The notes: a model not told the origin generated them from the letters alone. A DNA stretch of 64,000 nt from Allobosea caraganae (GCF_003351345.1 NZ_QQTO01000007.1:247286-311285); one strand, 5' to 3'; shown: positions 46,391 through 55,305, counted from the first letter of the stretch. Numbers and translations are program-made.

Positions 46391-47422
46391 ATGTCCGCGA
46401 AAAGTATGATCCCCGTCGCCGTCCTGATGCTCGCGGCCCCCGGCGGCGCATGGGCGCAGGCGCCGGGTGGTGCCGCGGTACCGGTCGGCGTCGGTAACTT
46501 CGCCCGGGCCGAATCCGACCTGTACCTGGGCAACATGGTCAAGGACGGCAGCTTCGGTAAGTTCCTGCACCGCCGCGAGCCGGCCTCGCTCGACGACCAG
46601 ACGGTGATCCGCCTCAACCGCGACACGCTCTATTCGTCCGCCGTGTTCGATCTCGACGCCGGGCCGGTGACGGTCACGCTGCCGAATGCCGGCAAGCGCT
46701 TCATGTCGCTGCAGCTGATCAGCGAGGATCACTACGTGCCGATGGTGGCCTATGGCGCGGGCAGCTACGTCATCGACAAGCGGAAGGTCGGCACGCGCTA
46801 TGTCGCGGTGGCGATCCGCACCCTGGTCGATCCGGCCGATCCGAAGGACGTCCAGCAGGTTCACGCGCTCCAGGATGCGATCAAGGCCAGCCAGAAAAGC
46901 GCCGGCCGGTTCGAAGCGCCGAACTGGGATCAGGCCAGCCAGAAGAAGGTCCGCGATGCGCTGATCGTGCTGGGCTCGACGATCCCCGACTTCAGGAAGG
47001 CCTTCGGCACGAAGCAGGAGGTCGATCCGATCCGGCACCTGATCGGCTCCGCCTCGGCCTGGGGCGGCAATCCCGACAAGGACGCGACCTATCTCAACAT
47101 CACGCCACCGAAGAACGACGGAAAGACCATCTACAAGCTCGTCGTCAGGGATGTGCCGGTCAACGGCTTCTGGTCGGTCAGCCTCTACAACGCCGAGGGC
47201 TACTACGAGAAGAATCCCTACGACGCGTACACGCTGAACAACCTGACCGCGAAGAAGGGCACTGATGGCTCGGTCGCCATCCAGTTCGGCGGCTGCGACG
47301 GCAAGATCGCCAATTGCCTGCCGACCATGCCCGGCTGGAACTACACGGTGCGGCTCTACCGCCCGCGCGCCGAGATACTGAACGGCAAATGGACCTTTCC
47401 GCAGCCGCAGCCGGCGCCGTGA
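46391..47422 (+). CDS. Exported DUF1254/DUF1214 protein, second paralogue
   Basis: A 343-residue protein with Sec signal MIPVAVLMLAAPGGAWAQ. DUF1254-type parts include VIRLNRDTLYSSAVFDLD and FMSLQLISEDHYVP. DUF1214-type parts include VNGFWSVSLYNAEGYYEKNP and LNNLTAKKG. It starts 14 bases after the first paralogue. The two are shortened to different extents and differ much in sequence, so the duplication looks old. Confidence 0.85.
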   Translation: MSAKSMIPVAVLMLAAPGGAWAQAPGGAAVPVGVGNFARAESDLYLGNMVKDGSFGKFLHRREPASLDDQTVIRLNRDTLYSSAVFDLDAGPVTVTLPNAGKRFMSLQLISEDHYVPMVAYGAGSYVIDKRKVGTRYVAVAIRTLVDPADPKDVQQVHALQDAIKASQKSAGRFEAPNWDQASQKKVRDALIVLGSTIPDFRKAFGTKQEVDPIRHLIGSASAWGGNPDKDATYLNITPPKNDGKTIYKLVVRDVPVNGFWSVSLYNAEGYYEKNPYDAYTLNNLTAKKGTDGSVAIQFGGCDGKIANCLPTMPGWNYTVRLYRPRAEILNGKWTFPQPQPAP

Positions 47423-47452
47423 GCGTCGCCAGCCAACAGGGGGGAGCAACAG

Positions 47453-48454
47453 ATGTCCAAGCTTCGCGCCGCACTTGCCGCCCTGCTGCTTGCCGGCATG
47501 GGCGCCTGGAGCACGGCCGCGTTGGCGCAATCCGATCCGCTGCCGTCCTGGAACGACGGCAAGGCCAAGCAGGCCATCCTGGCCTTCGTCGGGAAGGTGA
47601 CGCAGGAGGGCGGCGCCGATTTCGTCAGGCCGGAGCAGCGCATCGCCACCTTTGACAATGACGGCACGCTCTGGGCCGAGCAGCCGATCTATTTCCAGGT
47701 CCAGTTCGCCTTCGACGAGGTCAAGCGGCTGGTCGCCCAGCGGCCGGAGCTGAAGGGCAAGGAGCCTTATCGCTCGGTTATCGCCCGCGATATCAAAGGT
47801 TTGACGGCAGGAGGCGGCAAGGGCCTGCTGCAAGTCATGGCCGCGACCCATGCCGGCATGACCACCGAGGACTTCGCCGGCACCGTCGGCAGCTGGTTGG
47901 CCTCGGCCCGGCACCCGACGAAGCAGCGGCCATACACGGAGATGGTCTACCAGCCGCAACTGGAGCTCCTTGCGTACCTGCGCGCCAACGGCTTCAAGAC
48001 CTTCATCGTCTCCGGCGGTGGCATCGAATTCATGCGCGTCTTCGCCGAGAAGGCCTATGGCATTCCGCCGGAGCAGGTCGTGGGCTCCACCGGCGTGGTG
48101 ACGTTCCGCCTGGACGCCAACGGCAAGCCGCAACTGTTCAAGGAGGCCAAGGTCGAGTTCGTCGATGACGGCCCGGGCAAGCCGGTCGGCATCAACCGGC
48201 TGATCGGCCGGCGCCCGATCCTGGCCTTCGGCAATTCCGACGGCGACCTGCAGATGCTGCAATACACCGCGGCCGGGCAGGGCGCCCGCCTGGCGCTGAT
48301 CGTGCACCACACCGACGCCGAACGCGAATGGGCCTATGACCGGACCTCGCCGATCGGCAAGCTCGACAAGGCGCTTGACGAGGCGACGGCAAAAGGCTGG
48401 ACAATCGTCGACATGAAGATGGACTGGAAGACGATCTTCCCTGTGGGGCGCTAG
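47453..48454 (+). CDS. Exported HAD-superfamily phosphatase-like protein
   Basis: A 333-residue protein with signal LRAALAALLLAGMGAWSTAALA. The HAD motif I is ATFDNDGTLWAEQP, motif II is TFIVSGGGIEF and motif IV is ILAFGNSDGDLQML. It resembles phosphoserine phosphatase-like HADs, but it is exported. It probably removes phosphate in the periplasm; the substrate is unknown. GGGGGGAGCAACAG precedes ATG 47453. The PPK2 gene starts two bases after its stop. Confidence 0.82.
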   Translation: MSKLRAALAALLLAGMGAWSTAALAQSDPLPSWNDGKAKQAILAFVGKVTQEGGADFVRPEQRIATFDNDGTLWAEQPIYFQVQFAFDEVKRLVAQRPELKGKEPYRSVIARDIKGLTAGGGKGLLQVMAATHAGMTTEDFAGTVGSWLASARHPTKQRPYTEMVYQPQLELLAYLRANGFKTFIVSGGGIEFMRVFAEKAYGIPPEQVVGSTGVVTFRLDANGKPQLFKEAKVEFVDDGPGKPVGINRLIGRRPILAFGNSDGDLQMLQYTAAGQGARLALIVHHTDAEREWAYDRTSPIGKLDKALDEATAKGWTIVDMKMDWKTIFPVGR

Positions 48455-48456
48455 GC

Positions 48457-49353
48457 ATGCTGCCGGACGAACTGGTCAAGCGCTTCCGGGTGACGGATGG
48501 CGACGGTTTCAATCTGAAGCGCTTCGACCCCGCCGAGATATGCGGCCTCGACATCAAGAAGGACGAGGCCCGGGGATTGCTGGCGGAGGGCACCAAACGC
48601 CTGCGCGATCTGCAGGAGCGTCTCTATGCCGAGCGCCGCTGGTCCGTGCTCATCGTGCTGCAGGCGATCGACACGGCCGGCAAGGACGGCACGATCGAGC
48701 ACGTCATGTCCGGCATCAACCCGCAGGGCTGCGAGGTCACCTCGTTCAAGGCGCCGAGCTCGCTCGAACTGCGCCATGACTTCCTCTGGCGCACGGCCTG
48801 CGCGCTGCCCGAGCGCGGCGAGATCGGCATCTTCAACCGCTCCTATTACGAGGAGGTGCTGGTCGTCCGCGTCCATGAGGAGCTGCTGCAAAAGCAGGGC
48901 CTGCCGCCGAAGCTGATCACCAAGGACATCTGGCAGGAGCGCTTCGACAGCATCCGCGACTTCGAGCGCCATCTCAGCCGCAACGGCACGGTGATCCTGA
49001 AGTTCTTCCTCAACCTGTCGAAGGACGAGCAGCGCCGGCGCCTCCTCGCGCGCATCGACGAGCCCGACAAGAACTGGAAGTTCGACGCAGGCGACCTCGC
49101 CGAGCGCCAGCATTGGGACGCGTATCAGTCCGCCTATCAGGACGCGATCGCCAGCACGGCGACGAAGCAGGCGCCCTGGCACGTCGTCCCGGCCGACAAC
49201 AAATGGTTCACCCGCCTCGTCGTGGCCGCGACCATCGTCGATTGCCTCGAGCGGCTCGACCCGAAATTCCCGCAGGTGGACGACGAGGCGCGCAAAGTGA
49301 TGGCGAAGGCGCGCAAGGACCTGCTGGGCGAGGGCGGCGACCGCAAGGGCTAG
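48457..49353 (+). CDS. PPK2 family polyphosphate kinase
   Basis: A 298-residue cytoplasmic enzyme with Walker A VLQAIDTAGKDGTIEHVMSG, the lid IGIFNRSYYEEVLVVRVH and RRLLARIDEPDKNWKF. PPK2 enzymes phosphorylate nucleotides with polyphosphate. The length suits the single-domain class. It is in tight tandem with the HAD gene and the formylglycine enzyme gene, an unusual pairing. Confidence 0.9.
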   Translation: MLPDELVKRFRVTDGDGFNLKRFDPAEICGLDIKKDEARGLLAEGTKRLRDLQERLYAERRWSVLIVLQAIDTAGKDGTIEHVMSGINPQGCEVTSFKAPSSLELRHDFLWRTACALPERGEIGIFNRSYYEEVLVVRVHEELLQKQGLPPKLITKDIWQERFDSIRDFERHLSRNGTVILKFFLNLSKDEQRRRLLARIDEPDKNWKFDAGDLAERQHWDAYQSAYQDAIASTATKQAPWHVVPADNKWFTRLVVAATIVDCLERLDPKFPQVDDEARKVMAKARKDLLGEGGDRKG

Positions 49354-49369
49354 CAAGGGAGAGGGGACC

Positions 49370-50329
49370 ATGGTGGATGGCGCGGCATTGGACGTTCCTG
49401 CCCACACCCGGGGGATGGCTCGCATCTCCGGCGGCACCTTTCGCATGGGCTCCGACAAGCATTATCCCGAGGAGGCGCCGAGCCACGGCGTCAGCGTCGA
49501 CAGCTTCTGGATCGATGCGACTCCGGTGACGAACCGGCAGTTCCGCGCCTTCGTCGAGGCGACGGGCTATACGACTTTCGCCGAGCTGGCGCCTGATCCG
49601 AAGGATTATCCCGGCGCCTTGTCGCATATGCTGCGGGCCGGCTCGCTGATGTTCGACCCGCCCACCCATCCGGTCGACCTGCGCGACTGGTCGCAATGGT
49701 GGACGTTCAAGTTTGGCGCGAACTGGCGCAAGCCCTACGGCTCGGGCTCTTCGCTCAAGGGGCTCGACGACCATCCCGTCGTGCACGTCGCCTATCGCGA
49801 CGCCGAGGCCTATGCGGCCTGGGCGGGAAAGGTGCTGCCGACCGAGGCCGAATGGGAGTTCGCCGCCTGGGGCGGGCGCGAAGGCGCCGAGTTCGCCTGG
49901 GGCGATGAGCTGACGCCGGCGGGCCGCCACATGGCCAATATCTGGCAGGGCAACTTCCCCAACGAGAACAGCAAGGCGGACGGCTTCGCGCGGACCTCGC
50001 CGGTGGCGGCGTTTCCGGCGAATGGCTACGGCCTCCACGACATGATCGGCAATGTCTGGGAGTGGACCGCAGATTTCTGGTCGACGCGCCATCCCACTGA
50101 CGCGCCCAAGGCCTGCTGCGTGCCGCAGAACCCGCGCGGCGGGCCGGAAGCCGACAGTTACGACCCGCGCCAGCCGGCGATCCGCATCCCGCGCAAGGTG
50201 CTCAAGGGCGGCTCGCATCTTTGCGCGCCGAGCTATTGCCGGCGCTATCGCCCGGCCGCGCGCCACGCCGAGCCGGTCGACACCTCCACGAGCCATGTCG
50301 GCTTTCGCTGCGTCGTGCGCGAAGGGTGA
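49370..50329 (+). CDS. Formylglycine-generating enzyme (SUMF1 family)
   Basis: A 319-residue protein without signal. It has ISGGTFRMGSDKHYPEEAP, VTNRQFRAFVEATGYTT, LPTEAEWEFAAWGGREG, MIGNVWEWTADFW and the end KGGSHLCAPSYCRRYRPAAR. The last segment carries the two cysteines that bind copper in aerobic FGE. It oxidises the Cys of the sulfatase motif to formylglycine before export. It is encoded six genes after the sulfatase gene and in the same direction. Confidence 0.92.
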   Translation: MVDGAALDVPAHTRGMARISGGTFRMGSDKHYPEEAPSHGVSVDSFWIDATPVTNRQFRAFVEATGYTTFAELAPDPKDYPGALSHMLRAGSLMFDPPTHPVDLRDWSQWWTFKFGANWRKPYGSGSSLKGLDDHPVVHVAYRDAEAYAAWAGKVLPTEAEWEFAAWGGREGAEFAWGDELTPAGRHMANIWQGNFPNENSKADGFARTSPVAAFPANGYGLHDMIGNVWEWTADFWSTRHPTDAPKACCVPQNPRGGPEADSYDPRQPAIRIPRKVLKGGSHLCAPSYCRRYRPAARHAEPVDTSTSHVGFRCVVREG

Positions 50330-50363
50330 TCGCATCGACCGGGCGTTCCGCGTCGCCGGCTCG

Positions 50364-50374
50364 GTAACAGTTAC
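50364..50374. promoter_or_regulatory. GTAAC-A-GTTAC palindrome before DUF3302
   Basis: A perfect 11-base palindrome in the 172-base gap before the DUF3302 gene, 128 bases from its ATG. It suggests a separate promoter for the DUF3302/HlyD pair under the same control as the sulfatase unit. Confidence 0.65.
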
Positions 50375-50501
50375 GCGGCTGACTCAGGCGCCGCTTCATT
50401 CGAGATTCCCGGGAGGCGACCAACCACGCCTGAGAATCGGGCGATGGACGGCGGAGCGGGACCGAAGCCGCATCCGCGCCGATCCTCGCCGGGAGAATGC
50501 G

Positions 50502-50762
50502 ATGAGCACACTCGACGTCTTCGCCTGGATCGTCCTCGCCGTGCTGCTCCTCAGCACGGTCTTCGTGGTCGTCTTCATGGCGATGCTGCCCGGAATGATC
50601 GCCAGGAGGCGCAACCACCCCTGGGCCGAGGCCGTCGCGGTCGGCGGCTGGGTGACGTTGTTCCTCGGCTTCGTGCTCTGGCCGGTCGTGCTGGTCTGGG
50701 CCTATGTCGACACGCCGCCGCCAGTGCGCCCGCATCCGGCCGACGCGGAGGCGGCCCGGTGA
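50502..50762 (+). CDS. DUF3302 inner-membrane protein (YiaW-like)
   Basis: An 86-residue protein with two membrane helices (VFAWIVLAVLLLSTVFVVVF and VAVGGWVTLFLGFVLWPVVL). It belongs to DUF3302, which is paired with HlyD-type proteins (YiaW/YiaV or YibI/YibH of E. coli). GGGAGAATGCG precedes ATG 50502. Its stop overlaps the HlyD start by GTGA. Confidence 0.85.
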   Translation: MSTLDVFAWIVLAVLLLSTVFVVVFMAMLPGMIARRRNHPWAEAVAVGGWVTLFLGFVLWPVVLVWAYVDTPPPVRPHPADAEAAR

Positions 50763-51700
50763 TCGTCGTCCTGCTCAACGTCTATCTCGCGCTGCTCTTC
50801 ATCTTGGTGAAGCTCAGGATCGTCCCCTTCAACCTGTTCTGGAAGGTTTCGCCTGTCCTCGTCCTGCTGCTCCTGCTGGTCGGCCTGTTCATCCCGATGA
50901 ACTGGGGCGCGCCGCAGGGGCCGGTGCTGGTCGTGCGCAACTCCGTCGCCATCGTGCCCGACGTTGCCGGCGACGTCGTCGACGTCCCGGTCCAGGCGAA
51001 CCAGCCGCTCAAGGCCGGCGACGTCCTGTTCCGGATCGATCCGGTGCCGTTCCAGTCCCAGGTCGATGCGCTCGCGGCCCAGCTCAAGTTCCAGGAGACC
51101 CGGCTCGCCGAGATGAGCCAGCTCCAGAGCCGGGGCACCGGCCGGGCCTTCGATGTCGAGCAGCGCGAGGCCGAGGTCGAGCAGCTCAAGGCGCAGCTCG
51201 TCGGCGCGAAGTGGAATCTGGAGAAGACAACCGTTCTCGCGCCGGCCGACGGCTACGTCACCAACGTCGCGCTGCGCAAGGGCGCCCGGGTCACCAACCT
51301 GCCGCTCGCGCCGGTCATGGCCTTCATCGACACCGCGGACACGATCGTCGGCGTCGAGATCGACCAGATCGACGCGCGCTATCTCGCGCCGGGGCAACCG
51401 GTCGAGCTCACCTTCAAGATGAGCCCGGGCACGGTCCAGACCGGCAAGGTCGAGAGCATCCTGCAGGCCATCGCCGCCGGCCAGGTCCAGACCTCGGGGC
51501 TGGCCGTCACGCCGAAGGCGATCCAGGCGGCGCCCTTCGTCGTGCGCGTGCGGCTCGACGACGCGGCCTTCGCCCGATCGCTGCCGGCCGGCAGCGTCGG
51601 CTCGGCGGCGATCTTCACAGACCGCGTCACGGCCGCCCATGTCATCCGCAAGGTGCTGCTTCGCCAGATCGCGATCACCAACTACGTCAATCCGTTCTGA
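50759..51700 (+). CDS. HlyD-family membrane-fusion protein (YiaV-like)
   Basis: A 313-residue protein with GTG start. Two N-terminal helices (VLLNVYLALLFILVKLRIV and VSPVLVLLLLLVGLFIPMNW) precede the periplasmic part. The lipoyl halves are VAIVPDVAGDVVDVPVQANQ with PLKAGDVLFRID, and VLAPADGYVTNVALRKGA. A short coiled coil joins them. It likely links an inner-membrane protein to the cell envelope. It is coupled to DUF3302. No outer-membrane TolC partner is next to it. Confidence 0.85.
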   Translation: MIVVLLNVYLALLFILVKLRIVPFNLFWKVSPVLVLLLLLVGLFIPMNWGAPQGPVLVVRNSVAIVPDVAGDVVDVPVQANQPLKAGDVLFRIDPVPFQSQVDALAAQLKFQETRLAEMSQLQSRGTGRAFDVEQREAEVEQLKAQLVGAKWNLEKTTVLAPADGYVTNVALRKGARVTNLPLAPVMAFIDTADTIVGVEIDQIDARYLAPGQPVELTFKMSPGTVQTGKVESILQAIAAGQVQTSGLAVTPKAIQAAPFVVRVRLDDAAFARSLPAGSVGSAAIFTDRVTAAHVIRKVLLRQIAITNYVNPF

Positions 51701-51806
51701 GCGACGCCGGCTCCGGCCGCTTCGCACTGCGAGCTCCCGGATGTCCCGGGACCTCGCCGGTGGACGCCGACATGGCTGAGAGAACGGCGAGGGCCGAGGC
51801 TGGCCG

Positions 51807-52508
51807 CTACCGCTTCGCGCTGCTCGCGTAGCGCGCCTTGGTCGCCTCGTTCATCGGATAGAGGCCGGGAAGTGCCTCGCCGCGCCCGACTTCTTCCATG
51901 ATCCAGGCCTCCATGCGCTCCTGCTCCGGCGCCTCGGCCAGGATCTGGTCGAGATAGGCGGCGGGGATCAGGACCGCGCCGTCCTGGTCGCAGACCACGA
52001 CATCGTCCGGGAAGACGGCGACGCCGCCGCAGCCGACCGGCTCCTGCCAGCCGACGAAGGTCAGCCCCGCCACCGAGGGCGGCGCCGAGATGCCGTCGCA
52101 CCAGACGTTGAGGCCGGTGTCGAGCACGCCGGCGACGTCGCGCACCACCCCGTCGGTGACGAGGGCGGCGACGTTGCGCTTGGCCATGCGGGCGCAGAGG
52201 ATGTCGCCGAAGATGCCGGCATCGGTGACGCCCATGGCGTCGACCACGGCGACGCAGCCCTCCGGCATCGCCTCGATGGCGGCGCGCGTCGAGATCGGCG
52301 AGGCCCAGGAGGCCGGGGTCGCGAGGTCCTCGCGCGCCGGGACGAAGCGCAGCGTGAAGGCCGGGCCGACGATGCGCGGCTGGCCGGGCCTGAGCGGCTT
52401 CGTGCCCCTCATCCAGACGTTGCGCAGTCCCTTCTTGAGCAGGACGGTGGTCAGCGTGGCCGTCGAGACCGCCTGCAATGTCCGGATAGCCGCTTGATCG
52501 AGAGCCAT
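51807..52508 (-). CDS. RraA-family protein (HMG/CHA aldolase-like)
   Basis: A 233-residue protein. It has IVGPAFTLRFVPAREDL, GCVAVVDAMGVTDAGIFGDI, ALVTDGVVRDVAGVLDTGL and VVVCDQDGAVLIP. The GD..A and DG..RD motifs fit the metal-dependent 4-hydroxy-4-methyl-2-oxoglutarate aldolases related to RraA. In this catabolic cluster an aldolase or decarboxylase role is more likely than RNase E control. ATG 52508 begins MALDQAAIRTLQ. Confidence 0.8.
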   Translation of the reverse strand: MALDQAAIRTLQAVSTATLTTVLLKKGLRNVWMRGTKPLRPGQPRIVGPAFTLRFVPAREDLATPASWASPISTRAAIEAMPEGCVAVVDAMGVTDAGIFGDILCARMAKRNVAALVTDGVVRDVAGVLDTGLNVWCDGISAPPSVAGLTFVGWQEPVGCGGVAVFPDDVVVCDQDGAVLIPAAYLDQILAEAPEQERMEAWIMEEVGRGEALPGLYPMNEATKARYASSAKR

Positions 52509-52518
52509 GGTGGTTTCC

Positions 52519-53304
52519 TCAGATGCTTTGGATGAGGCCGCCGTCCACGCGGACGATCGAGCCTGTGACGTAGGAGGCCTTCGCGCTCGCGAGGAACGCG
52601 ACGACATCGGCATATTCCTGCGGGTCGCCATAGCGGCCGGCCGGGATGGTGCTGGTGCTCTCGGCCGAGACCGCTTCAGCGCTGCGCCCCTCGCGCTTCG
52701 CCTTCTGCTCGTCGAGGAAGGTGATGCGCTTGGTCGCGATCCGGCCGGGCACGATGACGTTGCAGGTGATGCCGTCGCGGGCGACCTCGCGGGCCAGCGT
52801 CTTCGACCAGCCGACGAGGCTGGCGCGCAGCGCGTTGGAGACTCCGAGATTGGCGATCGGCGCGACGACGCCCGAGGAGGCCGAGGTGACGACGCGGCCC
52901 CAGCGCCGGGCGCGCATGCCGGGCAGGACGCGATCGGTGATCGCGATCACCGAAAGCACCATCGCCCGGAAGCTGCTCTCCCAGAGGGCCGGCTCCTGGC
53001 CGGCGGCCGGCGTCGGCGGCGGCCCGCCGGTATTGTTGACGAGGATGTCGACCCCGCCCCATCTCGCCTCGATCCCGGCGATGTGGCCGTCGATCGCCGA
53101 GAGGTCGGCGAGGTCCCAGGCCAGCGCCTCGGCCTTGCCGCCGGCAGCCTGGATCGCCGCGACCGTGTCCTGCGCCGCCTGCAGGTTGATGTCGGCGGCG
53201 ACGACCGCGACGCCCTCCTGCGCTAGGCTGCGCGCGATCGCGCCGCCAAGGCCGCCGCCTGCGCCGAAGACCAGCGCCGTCTTGCCATCGATACCGAAAT
53301 CCAT
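52519..53304 (-). CDS. SDR-family protein with altered catalytic motif
   Basis: A 261-residue short-chain dehydrogenase. The cofactor loop is ALVFGAGGGLGGAIA and the NNTG motif is DILVNNTGGPPPTP. At the catalytic site, where most SDRs have YxxxK, this protein reads VSNALRASLVGWSKT: Ser in place of Tyr and Arg in place of Lys. The rest of the fold looks complete, ending DVVAFLASAKASYVTG. It may act differently or be a binding protein. It lies 10 bases before the RraA-like gene. Confidence 0.8.
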   Translation of the reverse strand: MDFGIDGKTALVFGAGGGLGGAIARSLAQEGVAVVAADINLQAAQDTVAAIQAAGGKAEALAWDLADLSAIDGHIAGIEARWGGVDILVNNTGGPPPTPAAGQEPALWESSFRAMVLSVIAITDRVLPGMRARRWGRVVTSASSGVVAPIANLGVSNALRASLVGWSKTLAREVARDGITCNVIVPGRIATKRITFLDEQKAKREGRSAEAVSAESTSTIPAGRYGDPQEYADVVAFLASAKASYVTGSIVRVDGGLIQSI

Positions 53305-53357
53305 CGGCCAGTCCTTGTGTCCGTGACGAAACGCGCGGGAGAGAAGGCTCTCCCGCG

Positions 53358-54470
53358 TCAGGTCGGCGTGTTGAATTCCTTGATCAGCCCGTCCTTGGGC
53401 GAGAGGCCCGTGCCAGGCTTGGTCGAGACGTGCAGGAAGCCGTCGACGGGCTGCGGCACCTCTTCGAAGATGGCGTTGTAGGCCATCCATTTGTGGAAAT
53501 GGTACTCGACCAGCGTGCCGTTCATCAGGCCGGCCTGCAGCGCGACATTATGCGGCCCGGCGCCGTTGCCATGGCTGATCGGCTTGTTGAAGGCCTTTGC
53601 CATGCCGGCGATGCGGACGCCGGCAGTATAGCCGCCATCGTTGTTGACGTTGGGCTGGACGATGTCGACGGCGCCGGCGATCAGCTGGTCCCGGATCGAG
53701 TATTTGGCGTTCTCGGCGATCGCCATCGGGATGCTGGTCTTGGCCTTGAGCTCGAGCATCAGCCGCGGGTCGTTGTCGAGCAGCGGCTCCTCGAAGAAGG
53801 CGATGTCGAGCTCGCGGCACATCTCGCAGAGCCGGATTGCCTGGACCGCGGTCATGCGGGCATTGCCGTCCATGGCGAGCTTGACGTTCGGGCCGATCGC
53901 GTCGCGCATCGCCTTCATGCGGATGTAGTCGTCGTCGGGATCGGGCACGGTCTGCCGTCCCACCGTGTTCTTGAGGTGGTTGTTGCCGAGCGCGACGAGA
54001 TGGGCAGACTCCGCCGCGAGCTCCTCGACGCTGTAGACCGGCGCCCCGCCATAGGCGGCGCCATGGGTGATGTAGACCGGGATCTTGTCGAAGGCGCCGC
54101 CGAGCAGATGGTGCACCGAGCGGCCGCAGGCCTTGCCCTTGATGTCCCAGAGCGCGATGTCGATCGTCGCTAGCGCGCTGACGAGCGAGCGGCCGAGGTC
54201 GCGATGGGTGAAGATGAACTGCTTCCAGAGCTTGTAGGCGATGCGCTCGGTCAGCACCGGGTCTTCGCCGATGATCACCGGCTGGATGTAGCGGTTGATG
54301 AAGTTGACGATGATCGGATGCGCGTAGCCGCCCATCGCCCAGCCGACGACCCCGTCATCGGTCTCGATCTCGACCATGATAGCCTGCTCGACATTCGGCA
54401 GCTTGCGGAAGGGCGGCGGCGTGATCGGGATGTTGGTGAGGTGATAGGCCTGGACGCGTGCGATCTTCAT
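53358..54470 (-). CDS. Enolase-superfamily enzyme (mandelate racemase/muconate lactonizing type)
   Basis: A 370-residue protein with capping domain and barrel. The metal ligands fit KLAMDGNARMT (Asp), AFFEEPLLDND (Glu) and MAIAENAKYS (Glu). A His in ISHGNGAGPHN may be the second base. The usual KxK of the second strand reads KNTVG. These enzymes dehydrate sugar acids or isomerise lactones. Near udh, a sugar-acid dehydratase or cycloisomerase role is likely; the substrate is not certain. Confidence 0.82.
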   Translation of the reverse strand: MKIARVQAYHLTNIPITPPPFRKLPNVEQAIMVEIETDDGVVGWAMGGYAHPIIVNFINRYIQPVIIGEDPVLTERIAYKLWKQFIFTHRDLGRSLVSALATIDIALWDIKGKACGRSVHHLLGGAFDKIPVYITHGAAYGGAPVYSVEELAAESAHLVALGNNHLKNTVGRQTVPDPDDDYIRMKAMRDAIGPNVKLAMDGNARMTAVQAIRLCEMCRELDIAFFEEPLLDNDPRLMLELKAKTSIPMAIAENAKYSIRDQLIAGAVDIVQPNVNNDGGYTAGVRIAGMAKAFNKPISHGNGAGPHNVALQAGLMNGTLVEYHFHKWMAYNAIFEEVPQPVDGFLHVSTKPGTGLSPKDGLIKEFNTPT

Positions 54471-54528
54471 GGGCGTAGCTTCCGGTGGTGCAGGGATGTG
54501 GCCTGGCGCGGCGTGCTGGGCGGGGACA

Positions 54529-55305
54529 TCAGCCGCTCCACGACAGGTGGCTGAAGAAGTCGCGGGTGCGCTGCTCGCGCGGCTGCTCGAAGACCTGCTT
54601 GGGCACGCCTTCCTCGACCACGCGGCCCTTGTCGAAGACGACGACCCAGCTGCCGACGCGGCGGGCGAAGGTCATCTCGTGCGTGACGACGATCATCGTC
54701 ATGCCCTCCTCGGCGAGGCGCTTCATGACGTTGAGGACTTCGCCGACCGTCTCGGGATCGAGCGCCGAGGTCGGCTCGTCGAAGAGCATGACCTCCGGCT
54801 CCATCGCCAGCGCGCGGGCAATGGCGACGCGCTGCTGCTGGCCGCCGGATAGTTCGCTCGGATAGCTCGCGGCCTTGTCGGCCAGGCCGACCTTGACGAG
54901 CAGGGCCTGCGCCTTCTCCTCGGCCTCGGCCTTGGCCGTCCCGAGCACCGTCCTCGGCCCGATCGCGACGTTCTCGAGCGCCGACTTGTGCGGGAACAGC
55001 TCGAAATTCTGGAAGACCATGCCCATGCGCCGGCGCACCGGGGCGGCGAGCGCGGGTGTCGGCAGCGTCTGGCCCTCGAAGACGATGCGGCCGCCCTCGA
55101 TCGCCTCCAGCGCGTTGGTGCAGCGCAGGAGCGTCGACTTGCCCGAGCCGGACGGCCCGATCAGGCAGACGACCTCGCCCTGGTGGACCCGGGCCGAGAC
55201 GCCGTTCAGCGCGACGAAGCCGCCATAGCGCTTGACCACCTCCTCGTAGAGGATGACCGGAGGCCGATCGGCGCCGACGCGGCCAGAGTTCGCGGCATCG
55301 GTCAT
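54529..55305 (-). CDS. Polar amino-acid type ABC transporter ATP-binding protein
   Basis: A 258-residue ATPase with Walker A LIGPSGSGKSTLLRCTNALE, signature LSGGQQQRVAIARALAMEP, Walker B VMLFDEPTSALDPE and the His switch VTHEMTFARRVG. It overlaps the permease gene by ATGA and ends the importer unit. Confidence 0.92.
   Translation of the reverse strand: MTDAANSGRVGADRPPVILYEEVVKRYGGFVALNGVSARVHQGEVVCLIGPSGSGKSTLLRCTNALEAIEGGRIVFEGQTLPTPALAAPVRRRMGMVFQNFELFPHKSALENVAIGPRTVLGTAKAEAEEKAQALLVKVGLADKAASYPSELSGGQQQRVAIARALAMEPEVMLFDEPTSALDPETVGEVLNVMKRLAEEGMTMIVVTHEMTFARRVGSWVVVFDKGRVVEEGVPKQVFEQPREQRTRDFFSHLSWSG

Noticed and set aside
46310..48310. A 666-codon open frame on the minus strand
   Set aside because: It is antisense to the second DUF1254 gene and the HAD gene, which have signal peptides and motifs.
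43283..51700. Phage or defence island in the sulfatase region
   Set aside because: No integrase, nuclease or phage structural gene is present, and GC content and codon use look like the rest of the window.
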